This document shows positions 1-5,035 of a stretch of DNA of 5,035 bases, piece after piece (position 1 is the stretch's first letter; every line of letters begins with the position of its first letter). The DNA lies in contig JANSYB010000236.1 in the NCBI GenBank assembly GCA_024742655.1, forward strand, positions 1-5,035. The letters run 5' to 3'. The position numbers were made by a program, and so were the translations under genes. The notes below the pieces were generated by a model that saw nothing but the letters and a program-made list of their open reading frames with translations, did not search any database and was not told the origin of the DNA. Origin of the DNA: Paracoccaceae bacterium (GTDB lineage Bacteria; Pseudomonadota; Alphaproteobacteria; Rhodobacterales; Rhodobacteraceae).

Positions 1-731
1 ATGGGATCACCTTTCGGCTTGGGCCTGAGAGATGCTGCGGACTGGTTGAACAGGACGGTGTTGTTGTCGGCCCGGTGCCGCCCCCTGTTCTGCTGATCCT
101 TGTGCAGGTCGATGGCGCGCTGCACCGCGGGACGTTCCTTGATCCGTAAACGCCAGTCGGTAACGCGGGGAAACGCCTCGAGGCAGGCCCCGAGGGGCTT
201 TGCGATGAACGCCCATGGAAATGCCAGCATGTCCACGATGGAATAATCGCCGAGCAGATAGTCGCGATCGACGAGACGGTTTTCCAGAACGCCGAGGTTA
301 CGATCGTATTCGCCTAGATAGCGTTTGAAGCCGTATTCGCGCTCATTCTCTGGCGCATAGTTGCGGAAATGGCTGAGCTGCCCTGCCATCGGGCCCTGGT
401 TGCCAACCTGCCAGAAGAGCCACTCCATCATCTCTTTATAAGCGCGCAGGTCGCTCCGCGGCGGCGCGAACCGATCGGTTTTTTCGGCGAGGTAGAGCAG
501 AATTGCGCCGGATTCGAACACTGGTACCGGGTCATCACCCCAAGCGGCCTCAGGTGCGTGGTCTATGATAGCTGGCATCTTGGCGTTGGGGCTGATCGCA
601 AGGAAGTCGGACGAGAACTGCTCGCCTTCGCTGAGCCGCATCAATATGGGGCGGTAGTCGAGGCCGGTTTCCTCGAGCATGATGGCGACCTTCCAGCCGT
701 TGGGCGTGGGGGCGAAGTAAAGATCGATCAT
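1..731 (-). CDS. Nu-class glutathione S-transferase (YfcG/YghU-like), 3' end outside window
   Basis: The frame from ATG 731-729 stays open to the left edge, giving 243 codons with no stop, so the C-terminus is cut off by the window. Residues 1-85 form a thioredoxin-fold GST N-domain beginning MIDLYFAPTPNGWK. Thr9 and Asn11 sit where the nu-class enzyme YfcG contacts glutathione. An ISPN-x-KMPAI segment (about 46-55) supplies the cis-proline loop, and Glu73-Ser74 (FESGAILLYLAEKT) is the gamma-glutamyl-binding pair. The helical C-domain carries WQVGNQGPMAGQLSHF (107-122), typical of the YfcG/YghU group, and the N-capping motif region DYSIVDM (162-168). Family members have disulfide-bond reductase or peroxidase activity with glutathione; this is family knowledge, not proof for this protein. 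The start overlaps the CoA-transferase stop as ATGA, implying translational coupling and joint expression. The tail after residue 200 is polar and basic. The family call is firm; the substrate is unknown. Confidence 0.93.
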   Translation of the reverse strand, partial: MIDLYFAPTPNGWKVAIMLEETGLDYRPILMRLSEGEQFSSDFLAISPNAKMPAIIDHAPEAAWGDDPVPVFESGAILLYLAEKTDRFAPPRSDLRAYKEMMEWLFWQVGNQGPMAGQLSHFRNYAPENEREYGFKRYLGEYDRNLGVLENRLVDRDYLLGDYSIVDMLAFPWAFIAKPLGACLEAFPRVTDWRLRIKERPAVQRAIDLHKDQQNRGRHRADNNTVLFNQSAASLRPKPKGDP

Positions 732-1942
732 AAGGCGCCGTCCGGTGTGTCCGTCGCGATGCCTGCCGCGATCATGTCGTCAATCGTTTCGGCGTCGTAT
801 CCGACCTCCGACAAAACCGCGCGCGTATCCTCGCCCAGCCGGCGGGCCGGTTCCGGCGTCCCGGGCGGCGTGGCCGAGAACCGGGCCGGAGTACGTGCCT
901 GGCGGATCCGGCCAGCCTGCGGGTGGTCCAGTTCGATCACCGTTTCGTTGGCCTGCACCTGCGGGTGCGAATAGACCTGATCGCGGGTGAGAACCGGTGC
1001 ACAGGGCACGTCTAGCGCGTCCAGGCGCTGCATCCAGTTGTCGGTAGTATCCTCGAGAAGCGCCTCTTGCGTCAGTTCAAGGCGGGCGGGTTTGTTTTCC
1101 TCTCGCGCGGCAACCGTTGCAAAGCGCGGGTCTTCCAACCAGTCTGGACGGCCCACGGCCGCACAGAGCCCCGACCACGTACTGTCGGTATGCGCGGAGA
1201 CCGCCATCCAGCCATCGGCGGTCTGATAGATCAATTCGACGAAGGTTTGTGCGTCATCGCCCTTGGCGGGCTGCAATTCGTCGCCCACGAAGGTGTAACC
1301 CGTCATGTCAGAGCTCCAAAGAAACGCCAAGACCGTATCGAGCATTGAAATCTGGACATGGCTACCTTCGCCCGTCCGGGTGCGCGCCAGAAGTGCAGCG
1401 GTGATTGCTTGTGCGGTCTGGATCGCGGTTAGCTTGTCGGGCAGGATCGTGCGGACCAGCCGGGGTCGCGCCTTGTTTTCGCCACCCTGCACGCTTGCCA
1501 GGCCTGATAGCGCCTGGATCAGAGGGTCATACACCGGTCTGCGCGCCCAGTCGCCGGTGAAGCCGAAGCCGGCAATGGAAGTGTAGATGATGTCAGACCG
1601 GGCCGCGCGCACCGCCGCCTCTCCCAGCCCGATCCGTTCAGCCACGCCGGGACGAAAATTCTGAACGAACACATCTGCGGTCTCACACAGGTGCAGCGCG
1701 GCCCCGACGCCGCGCGGGTCCTTCAGGTTCAGCGTGACCGATTTCTTGCCGCGATTGTTGTTGAGGAAGGATGCCGTGAAACCTCCGCGCCGCCCGGTGA
1801 CCTGCCGGCTATGATCACCACCGTCGGGATGTTCGATCTTGATGACCTCAGCGCCCTGATCCGCCAGCGTCATGGTGGCCAAAGGACCGGAAATCATCGT
1901 CGTCAGGTCGATGACCCGATATCCGTGTAGCGGTCCTGACAT
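728..1942 (-). CDS. CaiB/BaiF family (class III) CoA-transferase
   Basis: This 404-residue protein is of normal length for class III CoA-transferases, which move CoA between carboxylic acids through an aspartyl-CoA anhydride intermediate without a ping-pong glutamate. The N-terminus (YRVIDLTTMISGPLATMTLA, about 9-27) and AEVIKIEHPDGGD (31-43) are the hallmark CoA-binding Rossmann start. They are followed by NNNRGKKSVTLNLKDP (61-76) and VFVQNFRPG (91-99). Asp169 in the segment LPDKLTA aligns with the catalytic aspartate of the family. GEGSHVQISMLD (191-202) and the C-terminal VPCAPVLTRDQVYSHPQV (about 314-331) complete the fold. The ATG at 1942 is well supported: GGAGGT lies seven bases upstream and the family N-terminus begins a few residues in. 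The gene follows the dioxygenase after 105 bases and overlaps the GST start by four. The acyl donor and acceptor cannot be read from sequence; formyl-, carnitine- and succinyl-type CoA-transferases and the racemases all share this fold. Confidence 0.95.
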   Translation of the reverse strand: MSGPLHGYRVIDLTTMISGPLATMTLADQGAEVIKIEHPDGGDHSRQVTGRRGGFTASFLNNNRGKKSVTLNLKDPRGVGAALHLCETADVFVQNFRPGVAERIGLGEAAVRAARSDIIYTSIAGFGFTGDWARRPVYDPLIQALSGLASVQGGENKARPRLVRTILPDKLTAIQTAQAITAALLARTRTGEGSHVQISMLDTVLAFLWSSDMTGYTFVGDELQPAKGDDAQTFVELIYQTADGWMAVSAHTDSTWSGLCAAVGRPDWLEDPRFATVAAREENKPARLELTQEALLEDTTDNWMQRLDALDVPCAPVLTRDQVYSHPQVQANETVIELDHPQAGRIRQARTPARFSATPPGTPEPARRLGEDTRAVLSEVGYDAETIDDMIAAGIATDTPDGAL

Positions 1943-1949
1943 TTGATCG

Positions 1950-1955
1950 ACCTCC
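1950..1955 (-). promoter_or_regulatory. Shine-Dalgarno of the CoA-transferase
   Basis: On the minus strand GGAGGT lies seven bases before ATG 1942-1940. This near-consensus ribosome binding site fixes the CoA-transferase start. It also shows that the gene can be initiated independently, although it lies only 105 bases behind the dioxygenase. Confidence 0.85.
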
Positions 1956-2028
1956 GGCCTGAAACATCAGCGCGAGGAACGCCAACGCGGAGCGAATGGG
2001 CCATGTCCCTTATCCAAATTCTACCCGA

Positions 2029-2047
2029 ACTGCACACAAATTGCAGT
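2029..2047 (-). terminator. Small hairpin directly after the dioxygenase stop
   Basis: ACTGCA and TGCAGT form a perfect 6-bp stem around a 7-base loop, beginning on the base after the TAG stop of the dioxygenase. No run of U follows, so it is a poor intrinsic terminator. It could stabilise the upstream message or cause partial attenuation before the CoA-transferase, or it may be chance. The rest of the 105-base gap (1943-2047) shows only the CoA-transferase ribosome binding site. Confidence 0.25.
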
Positions 2048-3064
2048 CTAATTTCGCATCGGTATGCCCTCTTCCCAGCGAAAGCCGACACCTCCACCTT
2101 GCCAGACGCCTTCGCCAATTGGATTTGGTCCATCGATGTTCACATGAAGCGGCAAGCCAAAGCCAGGGGCCAGGTTCTGCACGCCTTTCACGGTGCTGCG
2201 ATGCATTATCCGCAAGCCCTGCTTTTCCGCGGGCATGTGAGCCTCTGGCGCCGCACGATGCGCAACGGCCAGATTGTCGATGAAGACACAATCGTTTTCG
2301 CTATACTCATAGGCCACAGCATATCCGTTGGTCAGCCCGGCATTCAGGATGTCGTTGTATTCGTGACAGAGCTGCTTCAATTCGTCTGCATGGAGAAGGC
2401 TGAAGCCGTCCCGATCCGGCAGCTTTTCGATGACAGCACCCGTCATGCCCAGATGCAGCCATATGCACTTTTGCCCGGAGGTAGGGTGCTCGTGCACCAG
2501 CGGATGCACGACACCTGAGGCCGAGTTCACGGATGACAGGCGGCTCCAACGCTCCTGCCGATCCTCGGTGAGAGCCTCGAAGGCGAGGCCCTGGTGCGCG
2601 AAGTGGGTCCCCCCACCATTCTCGGCAGGCCGAATGATATGATAGCCCGAATGAGAAAAAGTGGCGGGAAGGAAACTGCCATCATTGTGCCATTGCGGCC
2701 CGACATCCGGAATGCCATGCCGTTCATCGTTGGAAAGCCGGAAGATATGGCGATTGCCGCCAGGCGTTTCGGGATGAACCCCATGTGTGCTGTGTAGCTC
2801 TTTACCGCCCCACAGACAGCTTGCGCGCAGGAAATCCCCGGCGCCCAGTTGGGTTTCGTTTTTGAATACGAGAAAGCCGCGATGCGCCATTTCGCGTTCC
2901 AGCATGTCGACAACCTCGGGCGGCGGGGCGTCTTTCGAGGACAGATCGATCCCCGAGACTTGCGCGCCAATCGGATCGAGAGCGGTGATTTCGCCGCCAA
3001 ACTGTTCGATGATGGCAGCATGGTTCGGTGCAATCGGCGGGGCCGTCGCTGTGTTCGTGTTCAA
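2048..3064 (-). CDS. TauD/TfdA-family Fe(II)/2-oxoglutarate-dependent dioxygenase
   Basis: This 338-residue protein couples 2-oxoglutarate decarboxylation to oxidation of a small, probably anionic substrate. The N-terminal part (IGAQVSGIDLS, 32-42, then HRGFLVFKNE, 61-70) is the usual TauD opening. The iron-binding facial triad is visible as His126-x-Asp128 in WHNDGSF and His269 in IDNLAVAHRA. Arg289 in IMHRSTVKG sits where TauD's Arg270 binds the 2-oxoglutarate carboxylate, and Arg285 lies close by. The loop between His269 and Arg289 is 20 residues, against 15 in TauD. The segment HSTHGVHPETPGGNRHIF (91-108), in the substrate-loop region, is unlike E. coli TauD as I recall it, so a taurine assignment is not justified. 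The start is TTG, chosen because AAAGGAGG lies six bases upstream and no alternative start fits. It is the first intact gene of the probable dioxygenase-CoA-transferase-GST unit. The fold is secure; the substrate is unknown. Confidence 0.93.
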   Translation of the reverse strand: MNTNTATAPPIAPNHAAIIEQFGGEITALDPIGAQVSGIDLSSKDAPPPEVVDMLEREMAHRGFLVFKNETQLGAGDFLRASCLWGGKELHSTHGVHPETPGGNRHIFRLSNDERHGIPDVGPQWHNDGSFLPATFSHSGYHIIRPAENGGGTHFAHQGLAFEALTEDRQERWSRLSSVNSASGVVHPLVHEHPTSGQKCIWLHLGMTGAVIEKLPDRDGFSLLHADELKQLCHEYNDILNAGLTNGYAVAYEYSENDCVFIDNLAVAHRAAPEAHMPAEKQGLRIMHRSTVKGVQNLAPGFGLPLHVNIDGPNPIGEGVWQGGGVGFRWEEGIPMRN

Positions 3065-3206
3065 AACAAACCTCCTTTGCCTTGGCTAAATCTAAGAAGA
3101 GGTTCGCCACTTCGAAAGAGGGCAATCCCAATTCGCATTGCACGCATTTGGGCGGGCGTTGTTTAACGCTGCTCTGTGATTGTGTACGGTGCGTTTGCAT
3201 CAGGCA
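3065..3206 (-). promoter_or_regulatory. Leader region of the dioxygenase gene with candidate operator repeats
   Basis: These 142 bases lie between the transporter relic and the dioxygenase start and hold no gene. I see no convincing -35/-10 pair. Two small symmetric elements are present: an inverted repeat GCGTT-4-AACGC at 3156-3169, about 90 bases upstream of the start, and a direct repeat CGCATT at 3134-3139 and 3143-3148. Either could be half-sites for a regulator of the catabolic genes, but both are short enough to be chance. Confidence 0.3.
3071..3078 (-). promoter_or_regulatory. Very strong Shine-Dalgarno before a TTG start
   Basis: The minus strand reads AAAGGAGG, then six bases, then TTG at 3064-3062. 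This perfect anti-16S complement at good spacing selects a weak start codon and is the main evidence for the dioxygenase N-terminus. Confidence 0.85.
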
Positions 3207-3440
3207 GGTTCTGGCCGCCACATATGCGACGTTAAGCGTTTCGACCGCGTCGAAATACGGCAGACCTTCCTTGAAGTAGTTCGGGTTTCGCTTTGTAAAC
3301 GCGCGCACTTCGGGCTCCCACTCCTCGCGAATGAAAGGCCCGGTTCCGATGCCCTCGTCCCACTGGTCGCCGGTGGTTCCTTCGGGCCCGATAACGAGGT
3401 GGCAAGTCTCCCGCAATGATTGAATTCGGCCTTCGTGTCG
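3207..3440 (-). pseudogene. Relic of a family 5 ABC-transporter solute-binding protein
   Basis: From about 3416 to 3207 the minus strand encodes an internal slice of a peptide/opine/nickel-type (SBP_bac_5) periplasmic binding protein. Its order is HLVIGPEGTTG, GIGTGPF, EEWEPEVRAF, KRNPNYFKEG, PYFDAVETLNV, then AART. In intact relatives GTGPF, the EPG-x-R strand, RNPNYW and the FD-VE-L segment follow in just this order, inside a protein of roughly 500 residues; only about 70 are recognisable here. Both ends are missing. There is no signal peptide, and after AART the expected NAL-x-TG-x-VD continuation is absent in all three frames. Towards 3440 the likeness seems to pass between frames (AEF, then SIIAGD, then HLVIG), hinting at small frameshifts. 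It starts immediately after the serine hydrolase stop and in the same frame, and it points the same way as the dioxygenase. Function is lost; the family call rests on recalled motifs rather than a search. Confidence 0.75.
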
Positions 3441-3445
3441 CCAGC

Positions 3446-3462
3446 ACGCCCCCGCTGGGCGT
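3446..3462 (-). terminator. Possible hairpin at the serine hydrolase stop
   Basis: ACGCCC and GGGCGT form a 6-bp GC stem with a 5-base loop, beginning on the last base of the TGA. An alternative pairing (CGCCCAGC with GCTGGCG, 3439-3461) covers the same bases. No U-run follows, so termination is only possible, not shown. Confidence 0.3.
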
Positions 3463-4838
3463 CAGTCCAGCGCCGTCTCGTAGGCATCGAGCAGCATTGT
3501 GTCGAGCTTCGGGCCGCTTTGCGCATTACGGGAATTGACGATCACAGCGGCGACCATGCCATTCGGGAAGACCACAACTTCTGCTCGCGCCGAGCCGTTC
3601 CTGCGGCTGCCGCCATGCCAGACTGCCCTGCCCCCTGAGACGATCTTGTCGTTGAAGAAAACCAGACGCTCAGCGTCAGAAGCGAACATATGATCATGGT
3701 TCTCGTCGATCACTTCGCGGGTCGAGACCAACCTGTGCACGGCAGCCGTGAGCGCGCGGGTGGACATGAACCAGCCGCCGATCGCGCAGGGCTTGCCAGG
3801 GTCCGACAGGTCGACACCGCGCTTGTCGTCCGGATCATCGTAGATGAGCGCGCGGTGACGCTCCGGCCCTGCATGTTCATTGCACCCGCCAAGGGCACCG
3901 GCGGGAGACAGCAACTGCCGGTCCACACCTTCGCGGTAAAGTCGCCCGGCATGCACGCTTACATAGCTGGCGTAGTCGATCTCGCCCGGCGACCAGCCGG
4001 CCTCGACGTCTGCCCAGGGACCCGGTCGTGTCGAGGCGGCGCTGAAATTCCACATCGCGAGCGACGCATTGGCGTAGCAGCGATCAAACCGCGGAGCGTT
4101 GGCATTCGATGGATCGGATTCATGTTCTGCATCCCGGAACTCCGGCACGCACCCCTTTGTGTTTCTAGCCATGTTTCGCGCCCGGGTGATGTAGCTTTCA
4201 CCTCCCAGCCGCAGCCTGTCCTCGAACGAGAAGGATCGGTCAAAATAGGTGCGCCCGCTATGGCCGAAACCGGCTTGATGCCCCAGCAAATGACGCAACG
4301 TCACCCCCCGCATGGAGGCATGGACATCAGACCGCCAGCGCTCGGGCAAATACATCCAGAACGGATCGTCGAGCGAAACATCCGCAAGCTTTTCGGCCCT
4401 GTGAATAGCAAAGGCCGCCGTAAAGACCTTTGACACCGATCCAATAGGTGACACGGTGAGCCCGTTGAAGTTTTTCGCGCCGCCACTCTCGCACGGTGTG
4501 CGTGCAAATCCGCCGTTGATCTGGGCAATGATCACCCCGGCGGGTCCGCGCAGCGTCACGGCATACCCCATCACACGGTCACCCATTGCGGCCTTGATAT
4601 CGGACGCAAAGCGCTGCGTGTCGAAACCGCTTCTGGGCTTTGTATCCACATAGGACGGTCGCTCGTCGGGCAGCTCGCAAGCCGCGCCGGCTCCCGCCAC
4701 CGCAAGCAAAAGCCCGCTGGCGAGGCCAAGAGCCACGAAACTGCGATGGCGATGGCGCGCGGAAGTCGTAGCTTCATGCCTGTTGCTGGCAGGGTTGGCT
4801 TCGCAATGGCCGGAGTTGAAACGAGATTTCAGGAACAT
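3462..4838 (-). CDS. Exported serine hydrolase, class C beta-lactamase / D,D-peptidase fold
   Basis: From ATG 4838 the protein is 458 residues. It has a polar, basic N-terminal stretch, a hydrophobic signal core at about 33-53 and a small-residue cleavage region (AGAGAAC), so it should act in the periplasm or outside. The active-site set of the beta-lactamase/transpeptidase-like family is present: Ser134-x-x-Lys137 in IGSVSKVFTA, Tyr255-x-Asn257 in CYANASLAM, and His408-Gly-Gly410 in VWHGGSRRNGS, replacing KTG. TLRHLLGHQAGFGHSG (180-195) is the usual family strand-loop. The SxxK-to-YxN distance (121 residues) exceeds AmpC's 86, so there is an insertion. Six cysteines in the mature part (54, 116, 230, 254, 319, 351) could form disulfides. 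The frame also opens further upstream to a TTG at 4892, but that codon lies inside a hairpin; GGGAG stands ten bases before ATG 4838. Substrate could be a peptidoglycan peptide, an ester or a D-amino-acid peptide; true beta-lactamase activity is unlikely. Confidence 0.88.
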   Translation of the reverse strand: MFLKSRFNSGHCEANPASNRHEATTSARHRHRSFVALGLASGLLLAVAGAGAACELPDERPSYVDTKPRSGFDTQRFASDIKAAMGDRVMGYAVTLRGPAGVIIAQINGGFARTPCESGGAKNFNGLTVSPIGSVSKVFTAAFAIHRAEKLADVSLDDPFWMYLPERWRSDVHASMRGVTLRHLLGHQAGFGHSGRTYFDRSFSFEDRLRLGGESYITRARNMARNTKGCVPEFRDAEHESDPSNANAPRFDRCYANASLAMWNFSAASTRPGPWADVEAGWSPGEIDYASYVSVHAGRLYREGVDRQLLSPAGALGGCNEHAGPERHRALIYDDPDDKRGVDLSDPGKPCAIGGWFMSTRALTAAVHRLVSTREVIDENHDHMFASDAERLVFFNDKIVSGGRAVWHGGSRRNGSARAEVVVFPNGMVAAVIVNSRNAQSGPKLDTMLLDAYETALD

Positions 4839-4881
4839 GATGCAATATCTCCCGAGACGTCGAAATTGAGGCGTCTGGATC

Positions 4882-4906
4882 AGCACGCCCAAACGCGGGG
4901 CGGGCT
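4882..4906 (-). terminator. GC-rich hairpin downstream of the VPLPA-CTERM gene
   Basis: Five bases after the TGA at 4914-4912 the minus strand forms AGCCCGCCC-7-GGGCGTGCT, a 9-bp stem with one mismatch. It lacks a U-run but is placed like a terminator, between an envelope-protein gene and the serine hydrolase. It covers the TTG at 4892, which argues against that codon as the hydrolase start. Confidence 0.45.
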
Positions 4907-4911
4907 GTCTT

Positions 4912-5035
4912 TCAAGCCGCTGTGCGTCTCGACCTTCGCACCAAGGCCAGAAGCAGCCCGCCGAAAGCCAAAAGCGGCAGGCTCGCCGGCAAAGGAACAG
5001 GTGCCACTGGAACAGCCAGACCGCCGACGTCGAAG
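4912..5035 (-). CDS. C-terminus of an exported protein with a VPLPA-CTERM sorting signal (5' end outside window)
   Basis: Only the last 40 codons lie in the window, reading from 5034 down to the TGA at 4914-4912. They begin FDVGGLAVPVAP. Then come the motif Val-Pro-Leu-Pro-Ala (visible residues 13-17), a hydrophobic segment of about 15 residues (18-32) with a Gly-Gly pair, and an Arg-rich end (Arg33, 34, 36, 37) closing with TAA. Motif, transmembrane helix and basic tail in this order are the VPLPA variant of PEP-CTERM, recognised in Alphaproteobacteria by a dedicated exosortase that cleaves the tail and directs the protein to the surface or matrix. Such carriers are secreted proteins of very diverse sequence, so the function of the body, which lies to the right, cannot be inferred. 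The frame is supported by the complete tripartite tail ending at a stop followed by a hairpin. Confidence 0.85.
   Translation of the reverse strand, partial: FDVGGLAVPVAPVPLPASLPLLAFGGLLLALVRRSRRTAA

Noticed and set aside
369..974. 201-codon plus-strand open frame opposite the GST and CoA-transferase
   Set aside because: It is antisense to two well-supported enzymes and its composition (Arg, Gly, Pro, Ser) is typical of a shadow frame.
1943..2518. 191-codon plus-strand open frame starting between CoA-transferase and dioxygenase
   Set aside because: Most of it mirrors the dioxygenase coding strand and no domain is recognisable. A divergent small gene is not supported.
2048..3064. Naming the dioxygenase tauD or linking it with CaiB as a carnitine pathway
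   Set aside because: The substrate-loop residues do not match TauD as I know it, and there is no N-terminal butyrobetaine-hydroxylase domain. A family-level name is all the sequence supports.
2802..3416. Reading the transporter relic as a 204-residue intact protein
   Set aside because: Only the first 70 or so residues resemble a binding protein. The rest runs through the leader and out of frame through the dioxygenase, becoming Arg- and Ser-rich nonsense.
3690..4433. 247-codon plus-strand open frame opposite the serine hydrolase
   Set aside because: It is antisense to a gene with clear catalytic motifs, has no recognisable family features, and is expected as a shadow in GC-rich DNA.
4856..5034. 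Nine-base direct repeat gacgtcgaa at 4856-4864 and 5026-5034
   Set aside because: It is too short, one copy is inside coding sequence, and nothing resembling an element lies between the copies.

Overview
The window is GC-rich bacterial DNA in which every supportable gene lies on the minus strand, so transcription runs from right to left. The most useful taxonomic clue is a VPLPA-type C-terminal sorting tail at the right edge. This variant of PEP-CTERM is known mainly from Alphaproteobacteria, including marine Rhodobacteraceae. Together with a nu-class glutathione transferase, a class III CoA-transferase and an ABC-transporter binding-protein relic, it suggests a metabolically versatile alphaproteobacterium, possibly a roseobacter-like organism. 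That assignment is an inference.

Layout in transcription order (right to left): (1) 5035-4912, the C-terminal 40 codons of a surface or exported protein ending in a VPLPA-CTERM sorting signal, followed by a GC-rich hairpin at 4906-4882. (2) 4838-3462, a secreted serine hydrolase of the class C beta-lactamase / D,D-peptidase fold, with SxxK, YxN and HxG motifs. (3) About 3440-3207, a decayed fragment of a family 5 ABC-transporter solute-binding protein, followed by about 140 bases of non-coding leader. (4) 3064-2048, a TauD/TfdA-like Fe(II)/2-oxoglutarate dioxygenase with a TTG start behind a very strong Shine-Dalgarno. (5) 1942-728, a CaiB/BaiF (class III) CoA-transferase. (6) 731 to the left edge, a nu-class (YfcG/YghU-like) glutathione transferase whose start codon overlaps the CoA-transferase stop as ATGA; its C-terminus lies outside the window.

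The last three genes look like one catabolic transcription unit. A 2-oxoglutarate oxygenase could hydroxylate or cleave a small organic acid, a CoA-transferase could activate a carboxylate by CoA exchange, and a glutathione transferase could reduce or conjugate a reactive intermediate. The substrate is not evident. The solute-binding-protein relic directly upstream, in the same orientation, suggests that this or an ancestral cluster once carried its own ABC importer. The serine hydrolase and the VPLPA-CTERM protein are separate envelope-related genes. I see no tRNA, rRNA, CRISPR array, insertion sequence or prophage signature.
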